Source of the DNA: Porogramme epimiltina
Taxonomy: Eukaryota; Basidiomycota; Agaricomycetes; Polyporales; Polyporaceae
NCBI GenBank assembly: GCA_900155495.1
Contig: FTLJ01000644.1
Coordinates: 1 to 63,584, forward strand
Length of the DNA: 63,584 nucleotides
Direction: 5' to 3'
A program made the translations under genes and the position numbers. This document shows, in pieces, positions 25,112 to 34,625 of this stretch. Positions within the stretch are counted from its first letter, which is position 1. Each line of letters begins with the position of its first letter. The notes under the pieces were generated by a model. That model made no database searches and was not told the origin of the DNA. It was given only the letters and a program-made list of their open reading frames with translations.

Positions 25112-27454
25112 ATGTCCACCAAACGCGCAAACAGCTCCGACGAGAAGTCCCCCGTTGAGACCAGCGAGAAATCGTTTGTCGATGGGTCGCGTGCAGGTGA
25201 TGAGCAGCCGCCGGCATTGAACTATGCTGCTTCGACGAAGCCCAAACTTCCCTACTCTTGGCAGCTGGTGATGATTGTGCTAACATGTCTGTGCACCTGT
25301 GCGTACACCTTTCATTTCCTCGTCGGTTGCGAAGCTGAACACCCGCTATTTACAGTCGGAAACCATTGGTCGAACGTAAGTCATATGTTTTGAGGTGGTT
25401 TATCTTCTGTTGACTGAACTGTAACCTCCTTTCCAGGGCCTCATCGTGTCAGTGAAGCGCCCGCATCCGCCTACCGTCATCTTACCGTGATCGCTCTGCA
25501 GGGCCTTGAAGACCACTATCATCAAGCAGACCCACATCAACAACTCCCAGTTCGCCACCCTCGTGCGTTACCCATCCCACTCAATGCATGAGAGCCCGTC
25601 CGACTCCGTTCTATCCCCATGACCCAGGTCGCTGTCACGAACCTCGTCAATACGTTCCTGTGCATTGGTCTAGGCTTCTACATCGACAAATTGGGTGGCG
25701 CCCTCATGTCCGTCATCCTCGCCGGCTTCCACCTTGCCGGCGCGATGGTCATGTCCGGCGCGGCGACGAACAACCTCAACAGCTACACGCTCCTCATTGT
25801 CGGCAAGGTCATCGCCGCTATCGGAGACGGCTCGCTCGACAATGCCCAGCACCGTATCTTCTCGACGTACTTCGCGCCCGGAAAGGGTTTCGCGTTTTCC
25901 ATCGGTGAGCGTCACGCCACCTCCGGGCTGCCATGGGCGCAGCGTTGACGCGGTCGGCGATCCCTCTAGGCGCGATCTGGTGCGTTGCGAACCTCGCGCA
26001 GTTCACAGGCCAGTCGACCGCGAACATCATCACCCGCGACCTGGGCTCGTACGCGTGGGCGCTCTGGATCTCGTCCGCCATCGCGCTCTTCTCCTTCCTC
26101 TGCGCGGTCACCGTCTTCTTCCTCGACCGCTACCTGCGCGCGCGCTACGACGTCACCGACCAGACGAGCGGGCTGCGGCACGGCGGCGCCAAGCGCGGCA
26201 CGTTCAACATCCGCGCGATCAAGCACCTCCCCACGACGTTCTGGCTCGTCGTCCTCTTCGCCATCTTCGAGAACGCCGGCGTGCAGTCCTTCGTGTCCAT
26301 CTCGACGTGAGTGCCCCCCGCCGTCGCTCCCGACCGCTCCCCCGAGGTCGCCCTCGCTGACACATGCGTCCCCCACGCCCGCAGTCAATTCGCGCAGCAG
26401 CGACTGAAGAAGGGCGCCGTCATCGGCGGATGGGTCTCAAGCTTCTACCTACTCCTCCCGGCTGGCCTCACGCCCTTCCTGGGCATCTATATCGACATGA
26501 ACGGTCAGCGGATTGGGTTCCGTGAGTGCCTTCCAGCCGAATCCCGGTGCTCGCCTCTCACCTTGTGCGGATAGTCTTCCTCTCCGGTCTCACGTTCCTG
26601 GTGTCCATGCTGCTCCTCAAGTTCTCACACTCGGTTCCAACCTTCGGTAAGCGCCGCCCGAGAGGCTCTTTGTGCGAGTCGGAAGCTAATCTCGACCGCC
26701 TTCCAGTCGCTGCCTACGTCTTCTACGCGCTTTCTCAGGTGCGGGTGCCCGTCGCGGACGGCGCGGGGTGTGTTCGCTGACTTGAAGCCCCAGGCTGTGA
26801 CTCCGGCCCCGCAAGTAGAGATTATCCGAAGCATTATCCCAGACCCCCAGTACTTCGCCACTGGGTAAGTGCGGTCCCGCACACGCTCTTCTGTCTCGCT
26901 CACTCCCTTCGTCCTCGCAGCTTCGCAATCAAGAGTACGTAATCCTACACTCTCTTCGCCTTCCCCGGCTGACCAACCGTCCCACAGAGTCGGTTGTGCA
27001 AGCCTCGATCGTCATCATCACGACCGCGGCCGGCCGTCTGCAGGACCTCTCCCCGACGGACTCCCTCGACCCCGCGGTGTCGCTCTGGCTCGCGTATGCG
27101 TTCATCTCGGTCGCCGTCTCGGGCTTCATGCTCTCGATGTCCTACCTCGCGCCCAACACGCTCCCCGCCGCGCGCCTCTCGCAGATCGCACCGCGCGACG
27201 TGCCGGAGGAGATCGAGAAGCTGGCGCAGGCACAGGGCATCGTCGTGCGCAAGGCGGACCCGGACGACGACGAGGTGGCGGAGATCAAGGTCAAGGAGCG
27301 CCTGCTCAAGTCCCCGAAGGAGCGCGGCGTGGTCACGACCTGGGCGTTCCTCCTCGCCGCCCTAGGCGTCATCTTCATCGGCTGGATCATGTTCGGCCTC
27401 GGTGTCAACTGGGGCGTGCACGGCAGCGTCATTGCGGGTACCGTTGGCGAATGA
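25112..27454 (+). CDS. MFS transporter, resembles the MFSD1-like branch
   Basis: Starts at ATG 25112 with a polar, Lys/Ser-rich N-terminus of about 50 residues and then LPYSWQLVMIVLTCLC. Exons continue with GNHWSN, ALKTTIIKQTHINNSQFATL, VAVTNLVNTFLCIGLGFYID, AGAMVMSGAATNNLNSYTLL, VIAAIGDGSLDNAQHRIFST, FTGQSTANIITRDLGSYAWA, VSSFYLLLPAGLTPFLGIYID and SVVQASIVIITTAAGRLQDL. The last exon ends WIMFGLGVNWGVHG...AGTVGE with the stop at 27452-27454. The long hydrophilic segment before the last span is rich in acidic and basic residues. The sparse DHA-type motifs and the 'TLV..NLVNT' block remind me of MFSD1-type transporters (lysosomal dipeptide export in animals). I hold that subfamily call loosely; the MFS call is secure. 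About eight short introns are present. Confidence 0.82.
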
Positions 27455-27901
27455 GCGCGCGGGGGTCTCCCGCTGGCTCGACACTTTTTACGACTCCTCC
27501 TTATGCCTTTTATGTTCAGTGCGAATTGTACGGTATCTGTACTAGTACACGCATTCCGTCCGTCAATTGTAGCCTTCAACTAGGGTTTGTTACCCGACGA
27601 AGCAGCATCTGGGGCCAGGGCCGGTTTCGACATTCCCACTTCGAACAATCCGGGTGTGCCTTCCCCAGGTGATCCCTTCCCCTCCCTGTTCGCTGTCCCC
27701 GTGGATAGTCCGTAAGCAGATGTTCTACGTGTCCGCACAGGGTTGCGTGCCCGAAACCATCTCTGCGGCGAAACTGGCAGTGCTCACTGCTTGATCGAGT
27801 ACTGCAGGCCACGTGGCCGCGGACCACGTAGCGCGGTGACGTGTAACGCATAAAAGTAGTGGGCGCGCCCGCGCGCTGCATGTTCACCTCCCCTCTCTAC
27901 C
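27455..27901. other. Intergenic: LHS1 promoter
   Basis: About 450 bp between the MFS stop and the LHS1 start. The proximal 100 bp hold several ACGTG-core elements, listed separately; the rest shows nothing I recognise. Confidence 0.6.
27807..27855 (+). promoter_or_regulatory. UPR-element-like ACGTG cluster with TATA-like box before LHS1
   Basis: Within 50 bp sit a 12-bp palindrome GGCCACGTGGCC (27807-27818), CCACGTA (27824-27830) and TGACGTGT (27837-27844), followed by CATAAAAG (27848-27855). TGACGTG(T/G) is the core that HAC1/XBP1-type bZIP factors bind, and CCACG is the half-site of ER stress elements. The TGACGTGT box begins 65 bp before the ATG of an ER chaperone gene, which is the expected kind of target. 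The binding role is inferred from known UPR biology. Confidence 0.55.
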
Positions 27902-30900
27902 ATGCCCCGGTTATGTCTCGTTCTCTGTCTATGGCTCGCGCTCTGGTCGGACACTGTTCTCGGATCCATCCTCGCGATTGACTATGGCGCGGACTTCATC
28001 AAGGCGTCGCTCATGAAGCCCGGCCAGCCGTTTGACGTCCTCCTCAACCGGGACTCGAAGCGGAAGATGCAGTCGACGGTCGGGTGGAAGCACAGCGACC
28101 GGCTGTTTGGGCAGGACGCAGCGAACATCGTGAGTCCCATGCGCGCACCTCTCCGCGGCGGGCGGGCGCACGGCTGACCCTACGCAAGGCCGGTCGATTC
28201 CCGCTGGACTCGTTCTCGTCCCTCAAGTTCCTCCAGGCCGCGCCGTACGACTCGGAGGCCCTCTCCTTCTACGCCTCCGTCTCCTCCGCGGACACCGTCC
28301 GGACCGAGCGCGGCACCGTCGCGCTCCGCCGCTCGGACGGGACGCAGTGGAGCGTCGAGGAGCTCATCGCGATGCAGTTCGCGTACGTGCGCGACCTCGC
28401 GGAGAGCACCGCGGGCGAGCGCGTGAACGACGTGATCGTGACCGTCCCGCCGTACTACACGCAGTTCGAGCGCGACGCCGTCGTGGACGCGATCGAGATC
28501 TCGGGCCTCCGCACGCTCGCGCTCATCAACGACGGCACCGCGGTCGCGGTCAACTACGCCATGACGCGCTCCTTCACTGAGCCCGAGTACCACGTCATCT
28601 TTGACGCTGGCGCGTCCTCCATCCGCGCGACCGTCGTCGAGTTCGCGCCCGTCCCGGACCCCAAGTCGAAGATCAAGGTCGTGAAGGATGCAACACAGAT
28701 TACGGTTCACGGCGTCGGCTTTGACCGCTACACTGGCGGCACGGAGCTCGACAGGCGGCTGCGCGACCTCATGGTCAGCGACTTCCAGAAGCGCTACAAG
28801 AGGGACATCAGCAATGACAAGCGGGCGATGGCGAAGCTCTGGAAGGAGGCGGGGCGGGTGAAGGCGATCCTCAGCGCGAACCAGGAGGCTCAGGCGGCGG
28901 TGAGGTGCCTAACTTTGCAAGCTCGCCCCCACTTGTCTAACTGTGTGCGTTCAGATTGAGAGCCTGGCGTACGACATCGACTACAGGGGCAAGTTCACTC
29001 GCACCGAGTTCGAGGCTGCTTGCAAGGATCTCAAGGCTCGCTATGCTGTGCCTATCCGGGAGGCTCTCGTTCTTGCTGGGTTGAAGCTGGTGCGTCCATT
29101 GGTTATGCTTCAGTCGCGCTAGACTCATTTCTCGCAGGACAACATCACCTCCATCATCTTCACGGGTGGTGCTTCCAGGACACCTATGGTTCAAGAGGCC
29201 ATCCGCTCAGCCTTTGGCGCGAGTAAGCTCGCGTTCAACGTGAATGCCGACGAAGCCGCCGTTCTCGGTGCCGCGCTCCACGGTGCCTCGCTCAGCCGCC
29301 AATTCAGGACGAAGGACATCCGTATTACAGATATTGGCCCGTACGACGTCCAGGTGTCCTACCAAGCTGAGGTTAAGCAGCCCGGTGCGCGTCCGCGGAC
29401 CATCAACACGCTTGTCTTCCCCGTTGGTTCGAAGGCTGGCACGAAGAAGACGCTGACGTTCAAGCGTTCGGATGACTTCTCGGTCAAGCTCGCATACAAG
29501 ACGCCTCCTCTCCGGTGAGCAGCACCCTTCCTGTTCACGCCCAGTATTTTGTGTTGACGATACACACACAGCGGGTACCCCGCAGACTTCCTAGAAGCTC
29601 AGATCAGTGGTGTAAGCGAAGCCATTAAGAACCTCACCGAGGCCGGCGCGACAGATCCCGTGGTTAAGGCTACCGTCATGCTCTCTGAGTCAGGCTTTGC
29701 CTCTGTGCGTGATGCCGTAGTCGTTGGCGAGTTCAAGGACGACTCCATCGCTGGTAAGTCGACTGTCCCCATCGTGACTTGCGGTTACGTCATGCGCGAG
29801 CGCAGGCAAACTGAAGGACTTCTTCGGTAAAGGCTCTTCTTCGGAATCTGTGGACGAAACCACTGTGAACGTTGGCACCGCGGAGGAGGATGCGACGTCG
29901 ACTTCGTCTTCGGCTGCTTCCACTGCCACGGTTGTCTCCAAGAAGGAACCCATTCCTCTGGAGATTGAGGCCACGTTCCCGACTCTTCAGCCCATGTCCG
30001 TCGCAGAGAAGCGTCTTGGACGTGACAGGTTAGTCGTCCACGCTTACGTCTCTACATGTGCACGACTAAAACGTTCACTCAGGTTGAAGGCTATCGATGC
30101 TGAAGAGACGTCGAAGAGGAAGCGCGAGGAGGCCCGGAACACATTGGAGGCCTACCTCTACCGTCTGCGCGACTTGCTTTCAGACGAGGACGCGACCACA
30201 CCCTTCGTAAAATGCTCTCAAACGAGCGAACGCAAGAAGCTATCTGAGAAGGTCGACGAGACCCTCGTGTGGCTGAACGACAACGGCGACGACGCGAACA
30301 CGATGGAATACATTAACAAACGTAGCGCACTAGAGTGAGTGCTCCACCGCTGTGGCGTGTATGAAGAGACCGACGCTGACGCCACATCGTGCACGCAGGA
30401 GCATAGAGAGACCGATCGTACACCGCTACAAGGAGATAGAAGAGTTCCCGCAGGCACTGAACAACAGCCAGATGTGGAACTGGCACTCGCACCTCTTCCT
30501 CACCGAGGCGAAGGCGAACCTGACGCGCGACCTCGAGGCGGGCGTCGCGTCCGGGAAGAGCGTGGCGCTCAAGTACACGAAGGACGAGCTGGACGAGTTC
30601 GAGCGCGCGCTCAAGGAGCACGAGGCGTGGCTCGACGAGTGGGTCGAGAAGCAGAAGAGCGTGAAGATGAACGAGGACCCTGTCATACTCTCGTCCGAGA
30701 TGCGCGCGCGCGCCAAAGTCCTCGAGAACCAGCTCCAGAAGCTCGTCCGGAAGCGCCCGCCGCCGAAGGCGAAGAAGACGGCGTCGTCGACATCGTCGAC
30801 CACTGCGAGCACGGCGACGACCTCGGAGGCTGCGTCGGAGACTGCATCAGCGGAGAGCGGGTCGGCATCGCAGGACACTCCCAGACACGAGGAACTGTAG
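27902..30900 (+). CDS. LHS1: ER-lumenal Hsp70 family protein, LHS1/HYOU1 type
   Basis: Starts at ATG 27902 with a signal peptide (MPRLCLVLCLWLALWSDTVLG), followed directly by the Hsp70 ATPase opening SILAIDYGADFIKASLM. Further ATPase landmarks are DVIVTVPPYYTQFERDAV, LALINDGTAVAVNYAM, VIFDAGASSIRATVVEF, GGTELDRRLRDLM and IIFTGGASRTPMVQEA. The C-terminal half is the extended Hsp110/Grp170 type: an acidic Ser/Thr-rich loop (SSSESVDETT...) and a long charged helical region (RYKEIEEFPQALNNSQMWNW). It ends with RHEEL and a stop at 30898-30900, an HDEL-like ER-retention signal. Family role: nucleotide-exchange factor for Kar2/BiP and holdase in ER import and folding. About 900 residues, usual for the family. 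Six or more introns are present. The proximal promoter has UPR-element-like boxes. Confidence 0.93.
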
Positions 30901-31286
30901 AAGTAGCATTATATTCCGCACGTACACTAATATCATTACTTGGATCATGACCGCAGACCCGGAGGTCGCGGGCTCTCAGATGTTTGAAACTTCCCTCAGT
31001 ATCTTTTGTGCGACATTTCTTCGTAATGTCCTCCAAAAGCAATGATGGATCCTTACCCATGCCAGTTTAGGGGAGTCATGGCGAGGTCAGCCTCGTGAGC
31101 ATCAAGGAGGCGAGCATCTCACACAGAGGCTGTCGCAAGACCTGAACCCGCCACAATGGAATGAATTTTCTTGAGCCAGTTCTCAAAGCTGATCGATAGC
31201 ATACAGCAACCAACGCACCCACCACACCAACTCATCAACACGGCAGACAGCACTCGCCAACACCCAAGCCAGTCCAGCACACTCCA
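30901..31286. other. Intergenic between convergent genes
   Basis: About 390 bp between the ends of LHS1 (+) and the DUF7770-like gene (-). Nothing beyond 3' flanks was seen. Confidence 0.6.
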
Positions 31287-31793
31287 CTAGTAGAAAGTAC
31301 CTCTCACTCCCGGCATGGGTATGCGCTCCACGCCCACCGCGTCCGACATGGTCTTCAGCCACGCCTGGAAGGCGTCCACAACGCCAGCCGGCGCTCGCCC
31401 CTCCTCCTGCATCGCGAGCAGGACGTCCTTGCACCAGTTGCGGCACCCGGTGCCCTCGCGCGTGAACCGGAAGCGGTCGTAGCCGCGCTCGGTGATGAAG
31501 GCGAGGAACGCGTTCGGGGTGAGCGGCGCGGGGGGCTCGAAGGCGTACTCGAGCACCTCGGGGCCGTCGCTCGAGGGGCGCGGGACGCTCGAGACGAGGA
31601 GGACGCCGGTGGGGGGCTCGCCGAGGCCGGGGGACATGTCGAAGACGACGGAGCGGGTGGCGCGCGCGAGGCGGAGGTAGAACACCCAGTGGTAGACGGT
31701 GCCGTCTGTGGACGTCCCTACGATGGCCAGGTCCGTCGTTGGGACGGCGCCGTCCTCGGCTTGAGAGTAGGATTTTTTGAATATGGTCGACAT
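31287..31793 (-). CDS. Small intronless protein resembling fungal DUF7770
   Basis: An uninterrupted 168-codon frame. I chose ATG 31793 (MSTIFKKSYSQAEDGAVPTT) because the text upstream loses coding character; an in-frame ATG lies further upstream at 32000. The body has an aromatic beta-type pattern: TVYHWVFYLRLARATRSVVF, DMSPGLGEPPTGVLLVSS and ERGYDRFRFTREGTGCRNWC, ending in MPGVRGTFY. The 'HW..YL' opening, 'DM.PG' and 'GRDRYRF..EG.GCR.W' blocks are what I remember of the fungal DUF7770 family, whose function is unknown. Only two Cys and no signal peptide or membrane span, so probably cytosolic. The absence of introns is unusual beside the intron-rich neighbours. Confidence 0.6.
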   Translation of the reverse strand: MSTIFKKSYSQAEDGAVPTTDLAIVGTSTDGTVYHWVFYLRLARATRSVVFDMSPGLGEPPTGVLLVSSVPRPSSDGPEVLEYAFEPPAPLTPNAFLAFITERGYDRFRFTREGTGCRNWCKDVLLAMQEEGRAPAGVVDAFQAWLKTMSDAVGVERIPMPGVRGTFY

Positions 31794-32462
31794 TGTGGGC
31801 GAAGAAAGAGGGGGCGGCGATGGGACTGATATTGAGAAGTAGGACAGCTGAGAGCTCGCAGCCAGCCGCGTCGGGCCTACCTCGAGTTTTGCACCAGGCA
31901 AACGGCTTGCCAGGAGTACCAGGACGAAGCGCGCGAAGACCGCGAAGACGCGCGTCTGCCACGTGACAGATGTCATATTCTTCAAGCGCCATACGTTCAC
32001 GACGGGACCTCCTCCTCACATCTGTGCTTACCACCATGGACAAACACCCTCATGAGCTCACGTAGTACATACGCTTCAATATAATTGGCGCGGCCTGTCT
32101 AGAGCGACGCCCTCCCTGTGCCCGATTCGGTCATTAGAGAACACATGAACGAAGTCAACGACGAACGAAGTCAACGACTCGAGCGCTTTCAATGGACTTC
32201 GTCGATAGTCAGCCAAATTTTAGCACAGGCTGGAGTAGACGACCGTCTTCTCCGGGATACTAATATTTATTGGTACGAGCATATTCGATATCCAAGAAAT
32301 ATATTCCAAACGTTTTACTGAAGCATGCACACAGGGAACGCGGCCTATGCTCTTGGGCAGGGTGTAAGAGAACAGCGATGACGCACCTTCTGTTAAGATA
32401 CAAAGACGAACAAGCTTCTTGAGAGTCAAGTCAGCAATAAAATTCCCATCGGAGGAGAAGCA
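31794..32462. other. Intergenic, no gene seen
   Basis: About 670 bp between the DUF7770-like start and the left arm of the inverted duplication. A 14-nt direct repeat (ACGAAGTCAACGAC) occurs twice in tandem near 32150-32178. No coding text was recognised. Confidence 0.5.
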
Positions 32463-32945
32463 ACTCACTGGCCGAAAACTGAGCCCTGCAATGCGACGCA
32501 CACGCTCCGCGCGATCCGAGCTACCCGTCCCAGACAGGTAGCTTGACCGGAAAGGCGTTGGCTCGACCACCAGACCACCATAAAGGTATGCGCATGTAGG
32601 AACCCGAGAGTGTACGTCGCGAACGTCGCTGGCCACGATGTGAACTTAAGGCGACGCGTGGGCTGGCAGCGAGTGCGTGTTTTCGCGTGCTGGCAATGTC
32701 CTAGGTGAGTGCGAATAACGTGGCGGGAGCTGCGGAGGGCGTACATAATGCTGTTCCAACCATTTCACGACGTGGAGCCCTCGAGATACGCAGTGGTGGT
32801 GGTGGTACCGAGGGTGCCGCTTGGTGGGAGTGGTGGCGTTGGACAGGGACGCCAGAGGAGGCCTCTCCCTCTCGAGAGACGAGAGGGGCCGCTTGAATGA
32901 GAGGACGTTGGGGTCCTGAGGAAAGAGAGGACAGAGACGAAGAAG
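32463..32945 (-). pseudogene. Left arm of inverted duplication: decayed gene copy reading leftwards
   Basis: The reverse complement aligns with 33790-34320 over its whole length, with gaps. Shared blocks, in order: GTCTCTG(T/C)CCTCTC(T/C)TTCCTCAGGACC; a Thr/His triplet region; TGGAACAGCA; GCACTCGCTGCCAGCCCAC; GTGGCCAGCGA; and GGTGGTCGAGCCAACGCCTTT, ending in a shared GTGAGT-type splice donor. One frame reads WPATFATYTLGFLHAHTFM, close to WPAMFAAYTLGFPPARAIM in the other arm, so the ancestor was probably protein-coding with a membrane span. No frame stays open through both exons. Product family not recognised. Confidence 0.55.
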
Positions 32946-33789
32946 GGCTTTATACGACGAAAGGAGGCGAACTTCAGCGGAGGGCGGCTAGAGATGTGTT
33001 CGGGTCAGCCTCCAGAAGGAGATCTCGGCTCGTTGTTCGCATCCGTGGGGGCTGACCGTGTTGGGGGTCCAGATCGATGATCACAAATCCGCATCCGGCC
33101 CTAACACACTCGTCGATGTACTCCATTCCACACATGCGAAGACGGTGGCATATCAACTCAAGGAGACGCACACTGGGGCAATCCGGGGCACACTATCAAG
33201 TCAGTAGCTGCAGCCTGTTCCGGTAAAGTCTAATTGTGAAAGGGTATGACACCGTGCTCACGCCTTCCTGCACAGGGTATAACAAAAACGCGTGGGTCCA
33301 CAGACGGCCGAGGCTGGCCAGGCGTCGCATTCTGGTGTAATTGTGTTGGCTCTCGTAGGTATGGATCAGAATACACGTAATCACGGCGTTGTGGTTTCAG
33401 TGATACTGATGCGTGGCAGCACAGCAGAACTGGTTGGACAGCGTTTTGACCTTCCAGAAATTTCTGCTGCTTATGGCACGGGAACGTGCAGTCACTACCG
33501 GGTGGCGAACTGTTCCTAGAACGTGCCTCTGTATGGCCCTTGGGCTGATACCCGCCACAGGAGTGTCATTCGCCGCTGTGTGCCCCAAGCGGCGACAGTC
33601 CTCGGCGGATATCAGGACCATCCTCCGACGGAGGGTACGATTATCTTCACGCATCGATCGATCCGGAACATTCGGGAGGCTGCCTCGCCCGAACAAGGGC
33701 GGGGAGGGAGTTGTGCTTCTCGCGGCTGACCATATGAGTATGGCCGGGTATTGCCGGTCTCTGCCGCCCACTAACATATAAGAACCGAC
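32946..33789. other. Spacer between the two inverted arms
   Basis: About 840 bp between the two diverging copies. TATA-like sequence flanks each arm (TATAAAGCCC read leftwards near 32950; TATAAGAAC at 33779-33787), so the arms look like a head-to-head gene pair sharing this spacer as promoter. No ORF of note. Confidence 0.5.
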
Positions 33790-34320
33790 CCCCGTCTCTG
33801 CCCTCTCCTTCCTCAGGACCATCATGTCCAACCTCCCACCCTCGCCCTCTCATGCTCATCGCATGGGAGGGTAAACTCCCATGGCGCTCGCGCCTTACAC
33901 CACCACCACCTTCCCCTCAACTATGGGGTACGGCGAACACCCGCCACATACCTCGCGGCACGCTCGCCATTACTATCACCACAACCACTCTCGAGCGTGC
34001 CGCGTCTGTGTAGGACTGGAACAGCACAACGTGCGTCTCTTGTCCTGATTTCCCTTTCCGCCACACTCACCTCCACTATCAGCACGCACAAACATGCACT
34101 CGCTGCCAGCCCACTCCTCGCCATAAGTCCACAACGTGGCCAGCGATGTTCGCGGCGTACACACTTGGGTTCCCGCCAGCGCGCGCCATCATGGCGACTT
34201 GCTACAACGGTGGTCGAGCCAACGCCTTTTCGATCAAGCTACCTGTCCGGGACGGGTAGCTCGGACTGTGCGGAGTGTGTGCGTCGCATTGTAGGGCTCA
34301 GCTGCAAAGTGGTGAGTCGA
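33790..34320 (+). pseudogene. Right arm of inverted duplication: decayed gene copy reading rightwards
   Basis: Mirror copy of 32463-32945. A possible first exon begins at ATG 33824 but stops soon. The best-conserved 96 bp (34203-34298) differ from the other arm at about 10 positions by my hand count, all transitions. The copy ends at a shared splice donor (GTGAGTCG near 34312), and a later acceptor-like ATTCTTGCAG lies near 34363-34372. Text such as VVEPTPFRSSYLSGTGSSD is open in both arms, but upstream frames are interrupted, so I call it decayed. The product is unknown. Confidence 0.5.
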
Positions 34321-34625
34321 CCCTTCGAATTCGCCGACAGTTGGAATTGGTAGCTGACTTGTATTCTTGCAGTCTCTCGCAACGTCGACTTCGATAATTC
34401 CCTTGTTGGTTTCTGACATCAAGGTGCGTCGCTTCTACATGTAGCATAGTAGCAGTAGCAGTAGTATCAGATCAATACATTCGTTCGAATTTGCATCGTC
34501 GAAAAGTGTGATAGGGTCAGGATATGGAGGGACTAGGCGTTGTGTTTTAAGCTATACAAGATCAATAAATAGTTACTAGTACACGGGTATTGCTACTATG
34601 ACAGTATAGTGCGCTCGCACTCCAC
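34321..34625. other. Intergenic between the right arm and the GMC 3' end
   Basis: About 300 bp. It could hold a further exon of the decayed right-arm gene after the acceptor near 34372. Nothing else was seen. Confidence 0.5.
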
